From: Mariannaea sp. PMI_226
Lineage: Eukaryota > Ascomycota > Sordariomycetes > Hypocreales > Nectriaceae
Length of the DNA: 64,000 nucleotides
Reading direction: 5' to 3'
Assembly: GCA_024336345.1 (NCBI GenBank)
Contig: JANFOG010000006.1
Coordinates: 620,001 to 684,000 of the forward strand
Positions 49,308 through 60,400 of the stretch are shown here, in pieces (the stretch's first letter is position 1; each line of letters opens with the position of its first letter). A program made the position numbers and the translations under genes. The notes beneath the pieces are model-generated. The model was not told the DNA's origin, searched no databases, and saw only the letters and a list, made by a program, of their open reading frames with translations.

Positions 49308-52181
49308 ATGAACGAAACTACTGCACATCTCCTCAAGCCTGCGCGGCATCCCGCGCCCTCGCCCCCTCCCAAAAACCGCCTCACCGATGACATCCTCGCA
49401 CATCTCGCCCCTCGAACCGTCGTAGATGCATTAACAACAGCCACGGGCACGCTGCGGTCATGTCTTAACGGGGCTCCCATGTCTGAGCGCGACTTCGTTA
49501 TGCGCACCGCCATTGCCTCGAAAACAATATGGGAATGGGTAGAAGAATTGCAGAGTTGGCCCTGGCCTTCTGAGTCCGGCTCCGGTGGATTCGAGATGCC
49601 TAGCACGAAACGAAGAGGTCGCTCTGACCAGGTCGCAAACCCCGACGAAAACGACGATGACTACATGGGCAGCCTTCTTGTCACAGAAGTGTCCGCTTTT
49701 GAAAGGAGATTGGCCCAAATCCAACATGAGTTGGACAGCTTGGAGATTGAGGATATCAAAGCACACGTTCTCAACAACCATATCTTGCCCTTGTCGAGAC
49801 CGGGCACACCATTTGCTGAGTTCACGCGAGCCGGTGTGCTCTCGAATACCACTTACAATCGAATGGAGGACCTGACCGCAGTCGTCACTGCGATCGTGGT
49901 CAAGGCGCTACCCAACCTGGCAAAATTGACGCGGCTCTCGCAGACATGGACCCTTCGCATGAGTGTATTGCGGCGTGTTCCTACGTTGCTACTAGCTATT
50001 GAGGACGCAGAGGTCGCTCTGAAATCTGGGTGGAATGCCATTTCAATTCCCACTAGAAAGACGCAACAGGAGGAGGAAGACTCGTTACCGCGCGCTTCTA
50101 CCCTGATGAGGAGAGATTTCGATGTGATGAAACTCGTTCTCGAGAAGAAAATTTCACAACCAGGCCACAGTCTTGATTACATGCTCGATTGCCTCGAAGG
50201 CTTACCTGACACTCTTCCCGACGAATGGCTCGATCGTATGGAGGCTGTAGAAAGAAGTTACGCCGAATGGGTTGCAGCGTGTGAGACGAAGATTCGCGAA
50301 ACGGAATGGGCCAAGGTGATTCAAGCTCAGGCTCCCATTCGATCTCCCTCTCCTGTCAAGACATCCACTGGAATTGCCACCGATGCTTCGGAATCTTTCT
50401 CACAAAGCAACGATTTTGTTCCTGAGATATCTAGCGATACCGAGAGTACGATGAGCAGTGATGTGGAGATTGGCCCTATTCCTCTGAGGCTCCCCCGTCC
50501 ACAGCCTTCAACGAATGGTCGCGGCGATCCTAGAAAGATTTCTGGCACCTCTGAGGCAGAAACAGTCGTTTTTGCTCCTCCAAAGAATGCCAACTTCCCA
50601 AACAACGGCCCTGAGAGCCCATCACTTATTGTTACCGAACATGGCGATGAATCTCAATCCGAAACCTTCGATAGCACCGGAGACTCAGGATTTCATGCGA
50701 ACGGGTCACAACCGTCAACTCCATCCATAAAAAATCATTCTAAATCTATCGCTAAGACACCTAACACTCCAGAGTTTGGATCCATCATTGATTCTGAGGT
50801 TGTGGGTGACACACCTAGTTTCATCAGAGACGGATCCCCTGAACTACCTCCTCTCAGACCCCTCAAGCCTGCGATCAGAAACCGAAGCGATACATCTCGG
50901 GCTTCAACCATCACACGGCGAGCCTCGAGCCACTTTGATGGCATGTCTAGCGATATCCTTGAGATGTCTGTGTCTCCTGATCTTCGCCGGGCCCGAGTTC
51001 GTGAGCAGGAATACTTGCAGGCTAGCCCGCCCAGCTCTCCACCCCTCCCCGAAGCCGATTCGCGCGAGTCGTCTATGACCCCATTCGATAGCCCTTTGAT
51101 TATTCCTAGGATTGAGGATGACTATATGATGGTCAACAACAACGCCATAGATGATTCATTCAACGACGACTTTGACGACTCGTTCTCGCTCTCCGAATTC
51201 TCTTACGATCGCCGGGGGAGCGTGGGCAGTGTAGGAACTGTAGGCGACCAGCATCTTCAGAGACAGATCAAGGAGATTATTTCGAATATCCCCGCCAAGA
51301 TCAAACTCTCAAACGAATTTCCACCCATCAATCTCAACCCACCTGATCTCCAACTACCGAAGATTAGGAAGCGACCTTCCGTTGAGCCATTCAAGAGAAG
51401 TACCTCCAGCGTCTCCTCCCGAGCTGGCACACCATCGTTTACCCTCTCCCCGGATAAGACAGCAAGATCTCGTAGCAGGGGCAAGCAAGAAATCAAAGTT
51501 TACCATCTGTCGAGATCAACAGGGGAGGCTCCTATCAAGCTCTTCATTCGATGCGTAGGAGAACAGGGTGAACGTGTTATGGTTCGCGTCGGCGGAGGAT
51601 GGGCAGACCTTGGAGAGTACCTCAAGGAGTATGCCAGCCACCACAAACGCCGATCTGTGAGTGGCTTACACACCAAGGTTGAGGTCAAGGAGCAACCTCA
51701 CGTGCAGCCTAGCAGTCGACGATCAAATATGGGCTCAAGTCCCTCTGCTCGTCCTGCATCGGCACTTGAATTCTCCCCGATGAGCCCCCTCGCCGTCCGC
51801 AAGACACGACGAAGCGTTGGCGCCACGAGCCACGAGTCACCGCATTTCCTGCCCAAGACGCCTGCACCAATTAAGGCCAAGACCGAGGAAGACCATTCTT
51901 CCGAGGAATCACAGCCATCAAGACCAGGTTCTCGTCTAGATTGGACTGAGGATGACAGCTCCTTCCTGGGTCTTGCCGGACCTACAGGCAAGAAGGTCGA
52001 GATGAGCGAAGAGAACAAGGCTTGGGTCGAAAGCGTGAAAGAAAAAGTACGACTTGCCAGTGGAGAGCGACGAATCCCATCCACGGGAAGCCAGTTTGGA
52101 GAACTGGGCAAAGTGGGCGGCACGAAACGACTGTTTCGAAGGAACGAAGAGCGACGAGAATCTAGGGGTCCTCCTCGATGA
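49308..52181 (+). CDS. KAR9-like cortical/microtubule protein with GAS2 domain
   Basis: Single exon, 957 residues. Residues about 20-340 are helical and conserved in style with fungal KAR9-domain proteins (LTDDILAHLAPRTVVDALTT, FVMRTAIASKTIWEWVEEL, VSAFERRLAQIQHELDSLE, a Leu-rich stretch ending VPTLLLAIEDAEVALKSG). Residues 350-720 are disordered and rich in Ser/Pro. Residues about 728-790 form a GAS2/GAR-type module: IKVYHLSRSTGEAPIKLFIRC, then ERVMVRVGGGWADLGEYLKEY, the latter being its signature. GAS2 domains bind microtubules; Kar9 links EB1-bearing plus ends to actin cables for spindle and nuclear positioning. I did not see a clear SxIP motif for EB1. The GAS2 call is strong; the KAR9 assignment is from memory of family style. 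Confidence 0.78.
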   Translation: MNETTAHLLKPARHPAPSPPPKNRLTDDILAHLAPRTVVDALTTATGTLRSCLNGAPMSERDFVMRTAIASKTIWEWVEELQSWPWPSESGSGGFEMPSTKRRGRSDQVANPDENDDDYMGSLLVTEVSAFERRLAQIQHELDSLEIEDIKAHVLNNHILPLSRPGTPFAEFTRAGVLSNTTYNRMEDLTAVVTAIVVKALPNLAKLTRLSQTWTLRMSVLRRVPTLLLAIEDAEVALKSGWNAISIPTRKTQQEEEDSLPRASTLMRRDFDVMKLVLEKKISQPGHSLDYMLDCLEGLPDTLPDEWLDRMEAVERSYAEWVAACETKIRETEWAKVIQAQAPIRSPSPVKTSTGIATDASESFSQSNDFVPEISSDTESTMSSDVEIGPIPLRLPRPQPSTNGRGDPRKISGTSEAETVVFAPPKNANFPNNGPESPSLIVTEHGDESQSETFDSTGDSGFHANGSQPSTPSIKNHSKSIAKTPNTPEFGSIIDSEVVGDTPSFIRDGSPELPPLRPLKPAIRNRSDTSRASTITRRASSHFDGMSSDILEMSVSPDLRRARVREQEYLQASPPSSPPLPEADSRESSMTPFDSPLIIPRIEDDYMMVNNNAIDDSFNDDFDDSFSLSEFSYDRRGSVGSVGTVGDQHLQRQIKEIISNIPAKIKLSNEFPPINLNPPDLQLPKIRKRPSVEPFKRSTSSVSSRAGTPSFTLSPDKTARSRSRGKQEIKVYHLSRSTGEAPIKLFIRCVGEQGERVMVRVGGGWADLGEYLKEYASHHKRRSVSGLHTKVEVKEQPHVQPSSRRSNMGSSPSARPASALEFSPMSPLAVRKTRRSVGATSHESPHFLPKTPAPIKAKTEEDHSSEESQPSRPGSRLDWTEDDSSFLGLAGPTGKKVEMSEENKAWVESVKEKVRLASGERRIPSTGSQFGELGKVGGTKRLFRRNEERRESRGPPR

Positions 52182-53065
52182 TGACCGCATACATACTCGA
52201 CACGTACAACCACCTATACTCACATAACTTATTCATCATTCTTACACACATTCATTTAACTCTCACAGAGAGAGGCGCCAAAGGATGCGGCACAAAGGGA
52301 GAAAGGGGGTAAAGGGGAGGGGCCAGGTTTGGAGGGGTAAACTTGCATCATGGAGTTTTTTATGGTCATGGCGCGGCATCATTCGCATACATACACGACA
52401 TCAGCATTTTCCGGGGTTTCCCTATTCGTTTTCCACAAAAACGAGTCAGTCTTTTATTAGCCAGGCGAATTGCAGGCAGACAGTGTTTTCTTTACAGTGA
52501 ATACCCAGAATAAATTTCCTTCTGTTACTAAATGGTTTGTTGCTTGGAGCCTACGTGACTTGTGACTTCAATTGTGAATCTGAATCCCGGTGAATGGAGA
52601 AGGCCATGTCTTTTTCTTCTTTTTCTTTTCGTTTTCTTGATTGAACTCTTGTTGGTTATATCACTTCAAGTTTGTCAAAGAGTTCACACTCATGGTGAGG
52701 GAGGAGATAAGTTCAATCATCAAGACTTATAAAGGAGAGTTCTGGTGTAGAACAAAGAAAAAGATGAGAAAGAAAGTAAAGAAAGAAAGGAAAGCCATTC
52801 CCAATGCGTGCCTGTAACGGCGATAAAACGTAGCTTCATAACACAGTTTTTTTTGGTTGTAAAGACAAATCGATATTGCAGTTCATGACCCGACCCCAAA
52901 AGAAAATCCAGCCCATCTCCCGCCAATTTTTTCCCATCATTTGATTTCCCATGCTGAATGTAGATTCTTTCTTAATCCGTCTTTTCTCTTGATTGTAAAA
53001 GAACGTTCCAGTCAAGCCACCCATATATTTTTTTCTTCTGTTTATTCTTTTTCCTTCTTTGTGCT
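52182..53065. other. Convergent intergenic region
   Basis: Between the 3' ends of the KAR9-like gene (+) and LSG1 (-). T-rich tracts near 52610-52640 and 53020-53060 are the likely 3' ends. No gene seen. Confidence 0.55.
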
Positions 53066-55117
53066 TTAATCATCTTCAGCATTGGCCTTTCTGGCTAGAC
53101 GACGCTTGCCCTTGCCACCCTTGGGGTTGCCCTTGAAGTGCTTCTTGCTGGAGCTGGCCTGCACATCCTTGGGGTCGACGCCAGCCTCGATGGCGGTGAG
53201 GGTACGAGCTTTGCGGCCGGAGAGGTTCTTGGCAGCGGCAGCACGTCCTTGCTCGGTGTACTGGTAATTGAAGGGCATGGTGACCTGGCCCTGGACGGCG
53301 TTGGGGCCAAAGAAACCCTTGTCGAGCTTCTGGGTCTTGGGCCCAGCTGGGAGATCGATCATATCGGCCGAGAAGTCGTCATCTAGTGGGATATCAGCAG
53401 AGGCGGCCTCAGCGCCACCAGCCAGGGACATATTGTCCAGAGCGTGGGCGAGAGCCGCCCGGCGCTTCTCGGGAAGATGAAGCTCGTCGTAGAGCTCGTG
53501 GTTGAAGGCAATGAAATCCTCAATGCTTGGTGGGGGGGAAACGAAGAGGAGCTTGCCGTTGACGTAGTCCTTTAGGATGTATCGAGCGGCACGAGACTCA
53601 TCCGGCTGGCCGAGACCTTGGGTCTGGAAGCCACGAGCACGAGCGTAGGATCGGAGAAACTCGCTGGCAGTAGGGACGCCAGTGCCACCCTCCTCAAGGG
53701 CACGTGTCTTGATGTGGATTCCGTAGATGGCCTCCAGGAAGGGTTGGGGAATGCGCTGGGTGATCAATCCAACCGGGCCGGTGAACTCGCGGAGTTGATC
53801 GATGGGAAGGATGCCGTTGCAAACAAGGTCGGCCTTGGTGGTGGCAAAGTTTGGGAAGACGAGACCGGGGCAATCGCAAAGGATGACACGCTCACTGAGA
53901 TGGATGGTCTGGAAATGTTTTGTCTTTCCGGGGGTGGAAGAAACAGACACCTTTTTGGCACCGATGAGGGCGTTGATGGTGGATGATTTACCGACGTTAG
54001 GGTAGCCGACCAATCCTACTTGGAGTTTCTGGCCTGATTCTAAGAATATGTAAGCGATGGTGTTTCAACAGAGCATGGATTGGGAATCGTAGGGCTTTGC
54101 AAACTTACCTGGGTCAGTGGGGGAATATCGCAAGAAAATATCCTCAAGTTCCTCGACAGTTAGGATTTGTGTATCTTCCTCGACCTCACTCGTTGAAGGA
54201 CCATCTTCCGTGAGTTCAGGCTCTAGCTTTGCGCCTTCTGTTGCCCCCTCCTCTTTCACAGGCTCATCAACTTGCGCCGCTGATGTTGATGGACCTGCTT
54301 GAGTTTCCTCATCTGAATCACTCTCCAAGTCCCTTGCCTCAATCAACTCCTTTGCTAACTGTGCGGAGAAGAACTTGTAGGAAATGCCTGCCTGTCGAAG
54401 GTGCTTGGCCCAAGCTTTTCGCTGCATGGGAGTCATCATATCAGCCTTGTTGATGAGCAGCAGGTTCTCCTTCTTGGGGTTGACTGCTTTGACATATGAT
54501 TCGAGATCTTCCGAGCGGAAGAGCAGGGGGTTCCTGGCATCAACGATCTGGACAATGAGATCTGATCGCTCGATAACCCGCCACAACTGACGCCAGACCT
54601 CCAAGTTTCGCTCAAATGGGGTCATGAGCAGATCGTTATTTTCCTGAAGCTCCGCAAGTCCTCGTCTCCAGTTCAGGAAGGCCTCACGCTCCTTAATATC
54701 CAGCTCCTCGGGGGTGGTGGTAGCATCCCACTTCGGCCTTCGCGGGACGGTCAGACGGCCTCTATGCATTTTATGCTTTCCTAGGACGTCCTTCTCCTCA
54801 GACGCGGAGAGAAGATAAGGGTTCTTCTGATCGATGTGAATAATCTTGACATTGTTCATCTTCTCTGCAGTGAAATCAGTGCCGGCCAACTCGGCCGTGG
54901 CCAAGAACTCATCGAGAGCGCCCTGCTCAGTGACAGAGCGCATCTTAACCCACGCTGCATCCTGCTTTTCGTTGACAAGATATTGCTCGCCAGTCGCGTG
55001 GTTGGTTCTGGTGATGGCTGATGTTCTCTTTCTGTCTGAGCCTTTGCCTTTTCCGAAACGATCGTTCATCAGGCTGTTGCCCAAGCCCACGGACTTCTTG
55101 GACTTTGCCAAAACCAT
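53066..55117 (-). CDS. LSG1: Large-subunit GTPase 1, 60S biogenesis
   Basis: Two exons on the minus strand, 55117-54109 and 54039-53066, giving 660 residues; a 69-bp intron (GTAAGT donor, TTCTTAG acceptor) joins ...SPTDPG to ESGQKLQVG in phase. It is a circularly permuted GTPase: G4 NKAD (LLLINKADM, about 222) comes first, G5-like FFSA next, then G1 GYPNVGKSS (about 348), G2 region SSTPGKTKHFQT and G3 DCPGL. The long acidic insert between G5 and G1 is usual for the family. Lsg1 acts in the cytoplasm to release Nmd3 from nascent 60S subunits. The Lys/Arg-rich C-terminus (GKGKRRLARKA) fits ribosome binding. In-frame sequence upstream of 55117 reads open for about 11 codons, but no better Met was found. 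Divergent from LTV1. Confidence 0.96.
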
Positions 55118-55552
55118 CTTGGCGGCGGTGTCCTTCTCGAATTTGATATTTTTTTTCTAGACGTAAAGATATGAGAGACCTATATGCCCAATATCGCCCT
55201 GGGTATAAGAGATGTTGAATGAATAAAAAGTCTTTGGTATCTCTTGTGAGAGGGCATGAAGACGTAGTAACTGCCCCGCTGAATAATGACTGTAATGGAG
55301 GGGCAAATTTTCGGGGTGAGCGCGCCTGCCGCTACTCGTACTGTGAGTAGCACGCAAAATTTTGCAGACGAATACGGTGCCCACAACTGGGATAACTGTA
55401 CGATTAGTGATAAGGATTTTTTGCACCCCTCCACTGGATTTTCTTTGCGCCAGCAAGAAGTGGGATCCGGACGTAGCCTAACCGCGAGACTCTCTTCCCA
55501 ACCCAACACTTCTCATTTCGCCAAAAGGATTTCTCCCTCCTCAGTCGCCAAG
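55118..55552. promoter_or_regulatory. Shared divergent promoter of LSG1 and LTV1
   Basis: 435 bp serve both genes. AAATTTTC at about 55302-55310 and the 12-bp palindrome GCAAAATTTTGC at 55354-55365 resemble the RRPE element (AAAAATTTT) of ribosome-biogenesis promoters. I saw no clear PAC (GCGATGAG) element. Motif recognition is by eye. Confidence 0.5.
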
Positions 55553-56848
55553 ATGCCCAAGGGAAAGTGGATGTAAGTTGATTCGTCGAATGCGCCTTGT
55601 ACCCGCTGCATACACTGACCTTGTTCGTGAAGTGATAAGAAGACGGCGCAGCACTTCACGCTCGTCCATCGACCGCAAAATGATCCGCTCATCTACGACG
55701 AAAATGCGCCGTCTATGGTGCTCAACCCAGTTTCTGGGCCCTCCAAAGTAAAGCATCTCGACGATCTGGCCTCAGAGCTGGGCTCCGAAGCCGAGAGCAT
55801 TCGTGCCAACGAGGGAGAGGCCGCTTCCCACGGCATTTACTACGATGATACCGAATACGATTACATGCAGCACATGCGAGATCTCAACACCGGAGGTGGA
55901 GAAGTTGTATTCGTCGAGTCGACAGCCGCCGCAAGCAAGAGCAAGGGGAAACAAAAGGAGTCTCTGGCGGATGCATTGCAGAAGCTGGACCTGCAACAGA
56001 AATCGAATGAACTTCTTGACGAGGAGATTCTGCCATCCAAGAACCTGACCAGAGTCACCTACGAAGCCCAGCAGGATATTCCTGATGCTATCAAGGGCTT
56101 TCAACCAGATATGGATCCGCGATTGCGGGAAGTCCTTGAAGCTTTGGAGGACGATGCTTATGTCGAGGAAGATGAGTCAATTTTCAAAAACCTCACAAGA
56201 GATGGGGAAGAGATTGATGACTACGAGTTTGAGGAGCAAGGGTACTATGACGACGAGGACGACGAGGGTTGGGAGTCGGATGACACGGCGAAGCCTGCCA
56301 AAGAATATAAGGGGGGCCATGTTCCTCAGCTCGTCGACACTACACAGGAGCAGCCCGAGGAGGGCCCCTCTCAAGATTGGATGGAAGATTTCAAAAAATT
56401 CAAGAAGGATCAAAAGTCGACCAGTAAGGCGCCAGGTGCCCCTGCGCAATCCGAAGCACAGTCGAATTGGACCACAACGACGCATGGCGGAAGGCGGAAG
56501 AAGAGAAAGGGAGCCCTTACCAACCCATCGGCTTATTCCATGACTTCATCATCCCTTGTGCGAACGGAGCAGTTGACGTTCCTTGATGCCAGGTTCGACA
56601 AGATTGAGGAGGCGTACAACGAAGACTTTGCAGATGATATGCAATCCGTATCAGCCATTTCAACAGCGTCTAGTGTCCAGGGACCCCTTCGTAGCGATTT
56701 TGACAGTATTCTTGACGACTTCCTTGGAAACTACACCAAGCCTGGCAAGAGGACAAGCAAGAAGACCAAAGCGCAGACTGGTCTGGAGCAGTTGGATGAA
56801 ATCAGGAAAGGGCTTGGTCCTCCTCGCATTCGTGGTCGATTGAGGTAA
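55553..56848 (+). CDS. LTV1: LTV1, 40S ribosome biogenesis factor
   Basis: Two exons, 55553-55572 (20 nt) and 55633-56848, giving 411 residues. The tiny first exon (MPKGKW-) joins through a 60-bp intron (GTAAGT, GTGAAG) to give [22 protein letters not shown], the invariant Ltv1 N-terminus. Further family features are [16 protein letters not shown], a middle region with [20 protein letters not shown] and an acidic stretch, [11 protein letters not shown], then [24 protein letters not shown] and [11 protein letters not shown], ending in RGRLR. Ltv1 binds uS3 and helps place it on the pre-40S particle before export and final maturation. Without the first exon the conserved N-terminus would be lost, so the 20-nt exon is well supported. 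The gene shares a promoter with LSG1. Confidence 0.95.
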
Positions 56849-57455
56849 ACATGGAACATGGGTATTTGGCTGGATAAAATGGATCGGGAAACGGGTATAA
56901 AAGTCGTATTAACCATCATAATGAATCTGAATGAAGTCCTTTCTTAACACGAGTCTGAATGTAATAATAAAACCCCATATGAGTTACTTCACGTGCTGCA
57001 ATACCCGTTTAACTAAAACCGCAAGGAGGAGGATTATCCTTTAGTAGAGTCACGTGACTGGACAGGTGGCTGGCCTCAAACAAAGAAGGTACCTAAGCTT
57101 TCACCCAAACAGCTACCTTAAGGGAGCTCCGAGCGTCACAAACTTTTGCCGCTTTAAGATAGCGCCACTGGAAGCACAAAACTGAGCACAGACAGTCACG
57201 CTTAGATGGGAGAAAGGGAAGAGCAAGATTTACAGCGGCGACCACACTAAGCCGTTTGAGAGCACGCGCCTCATGTTACAGCGGCAAAACTCACCTGCTT
57301 TGCTTTGCTTTGTTTGAACTCTGGTAACCATCGTCAACTTTTGCATCTCCAGTAGCTACTAATCCACCTCCCACCGATCACACGACCTCGTCATCCTCCC
57401 CTATCACGCATTCTGCGCGTTACCGTGTCTCCCTCATGGTGAAGCGATTACCTGG
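56849..57455. promoter_or_regulatory. LTV1-SAC3 intergenic region with E-box palindrome
   Basis: Holds CACGTG at 56990-56995 and the 10-bp palindrome GTCACGTGAC at 57049-57058, about 400 bp before the SAC3 start. Otherwise nothing recognised. Confidence 0.5.
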
Positions 57456-60400
57456 ATGACCGCGACGTCCGTTGCGTCATCAAGCCAAATGTTCTCCGCC
57501 GCCACCTTTGGCCAGCCGTCGCAGAGCCAGACTCCAGTGAACCCTTTCGCCAACAATTCAACCAAGCCGAGTAACCCGTTTGATGCTGGCGGCGGCACGG
57601 GCGGCTTGTCCCAAGGGAAGCGAAACAAACGAGCTTCACCGTTTTCCGACCAAAGCGGCAACGAAGGAAACCGAACGAAAGACAATCCTTTCTTGAAGAA
57701 TCTGAACGGTAGCGATGGAGCCAAGCAGAACGGCAAAAAGGCTGATGACAGGAAGAAGAAAGTTCCAGACGTGAAGAAGGGTCGCGTCAATGGAGGCGAT
57801 CACTCGAAGAAGCCAGCAGCACAAAATGCGCGCAGCAATGGACTCAACCCTTTCGCTGGAGCTGGAGCGCGGCCAACCTCCTCCTCAAGCGCTGATTCCA
57901 ACGATGTCCACGTGCCTGAAGCCCAACAGTCCAACGATCCTCATGCCCGAAAAGTCTACGAGCAGTTGAGGAAGGATAATATACATCCACCTCCATGGCC
58001 GTCGCAACCTGGAAATCCCAAGAACAAAGCCGAAGTGACCAAGTTCCGTGAAAAATACGAGGCTTATCGCAGCAAAGTACGCGCTTCATTGACAAAGGCT
58101 GGCCTGATAGATGACCCGAGCAAACGAAAAACACTTCAAGATGCCATCGACTTCAAAGGTATTTGCGAGGACATGTGTCCTGAGTACGAGAAGATCACGC
58201 GTATCAACGAGATGGATGTACATCAGCCCGAGAAGAACTCCCGCACGACCTTTCCCGACACTCGACGTATGGTCAAGAAGCTTGCCCGCTCTGCTGCCGG
58301 CCAGGAAGCGCCCCTACCTATGGATGTCCGATCAATATCATCTCTTCGACGAACGCTCGACTATTTGATCGATGACCTATTGAAAGACGACACCAACCTC
58401 CCTGGGCTGCATGGGTTTCTCTGGGACAGGACTCGTGCAATTCGACGCGACTTCACCTTCTTCTCATCTCTTACACCCGATGAGAAAAAGACTCAGGTCT
58501 ATGTACTAGAGAATATTGCTAGGTTCCACGTCACGGCTTTGCATCTCCTCACTCAGGATGGTAATGCACCAGAAGACTTTGTAGAGCAACAGGAGTTGGA
58601 ACAGCTTGGCAAGGCCCTTCTTTCTCTACGTGATCTTTACGACGACTGCAACGAACAAAATATCAAATGCGAAAACGAACCCGAGTTTAGAGCCTATTAT
58701 CTCGTCTTTCATGCGCTCGATCCTAATATTATCGAAACTCTTCAGCGACAATGGAAACCCAACTTGTGGAGAGACTCCGACGAGGTTCGAACCGCCGTAT
58801 CTTTAGTGGAGGCTCTCCAAAGCACGTTCCAATTCCATGGACCTTTGAAGGATGCACCATCTTTAGCTGCATCTGCCGCCTTTCACACTTACTTTCGAAT
58901 TGTAGAGGACCCCAAAGTCTCTTACACCATGGCCTGCTTCGCAGAGTGTCACTTCCCTCAGCTTCGGCGTTCAATCCTGGCAACCTTCAAGAAGGCCTTC
59001 TCGAGGCCACGCGACACGCCAAAGGACGTGACCGCAGCTATGCTCAATAAATATCTGCGATTCGACACCATTGAGCAGGCAATTCAATTCGCTGAGCTCC
59101 ACGACTTTGAATTCGGGCAATGCGAAGAGGACCCTTCAAATATCAGTCGCCAATACCTGATGTTGGACAACCGAAAACACCTGCCTCACCTCCGACTACA
59201 GCATCAGTTTTCTCAAAGCGTGGTGGAAAAGAAGCGAGGCTCAAGATCGCTTCCGGAGTTGATCCATCGAACGGTCTATGAAGACGAAAACGCTCCTCCG
59301 TCCGAGGAGAGCCTCTTCGTTTCCGATGCCGAAAAACCGACCCCAACCCCCAATCCCTTTTCCTCGTTTGGCACTCCCAGTATCCTGGGTAGCAACAGCG
59401 CATCGAACAGCTCTCTAGGTAAGATCCCTACCCTCCTTTCACCTAACTTGCATCAAATATTCTGCGTAGCGCGGCTCTTGGGTATCCTTGCTTGCAAGAG
59501 CCTGTACGTGACAGGCGAACGGATACTCGCATTCAGACGGAGACTTGAGATGCCATAGCCCATGAAGTCAATTCAGGGCAGCACGATGGCTCGAAACGAA
59601 CCACTGGAAATCTGGCAGACAAAAGACGCACGAGACCAATGGTTCTGACCTTGCATTCATTTAGGGACCACGCCTAATGGACCCTTGTCAACAACTCCTG
59701 GCCCATTTCAACAGAAGCCTCTTCCAGGCACTTTTGCACCGACCACGTCTACCGAGTCAAATCCCATTAATCCATTTGCACCTCAACCACCATCAAATAA
59801 AAGCCAACCTCCTTCAATCTTTCTTAATCCTCCAACTCCCACTCTCACCGATGCTAAGCCTCAGAACCAGTTCGGCACTTCTTCTGGAACATCGATTAAC
59901 CCTTTTGGTGCGCCGTCATCAACCCCATTTGCCACCGGTATTGCCCAAGCGAAAACCCCCTTCGCACAACTGGGTACAACTGCCCTCGCCAAGCCACAGG
60001 AAACGAAACCGACGGACTCTTCGTCTTTTGATCCAGGGCCGATCGTCAATGTAATCCAGTTTGATCGGCCGAGCGAGGCAAAGCCTCTCGGGCTGCAGAC
60101 TACACCAAGTCTACAGCAGGAACTCCCAAAAGCACCCGAGAGCAACTCTATCCCACCGATACCCAACATTCCATCTGCTATTCCTCCTAAATTTCCTAGT
60201 TTCCCCCCCGTCAACACAACTCCAGCTTCATCAATCAGCACGCAACCCACCCCTGGACTGAGTTTGGGCGGGTCTACTCTGGCTCCCAGCAAACAAAAGG
60301 AAAAGAATGATGCTATTGCAACAGCCACTGCTCCTAGTACATTTGTTTCAAAACCAGTTGCTCAGCTCCCAGTGACTGCCCAAGACCCTCCGAAAACCGA

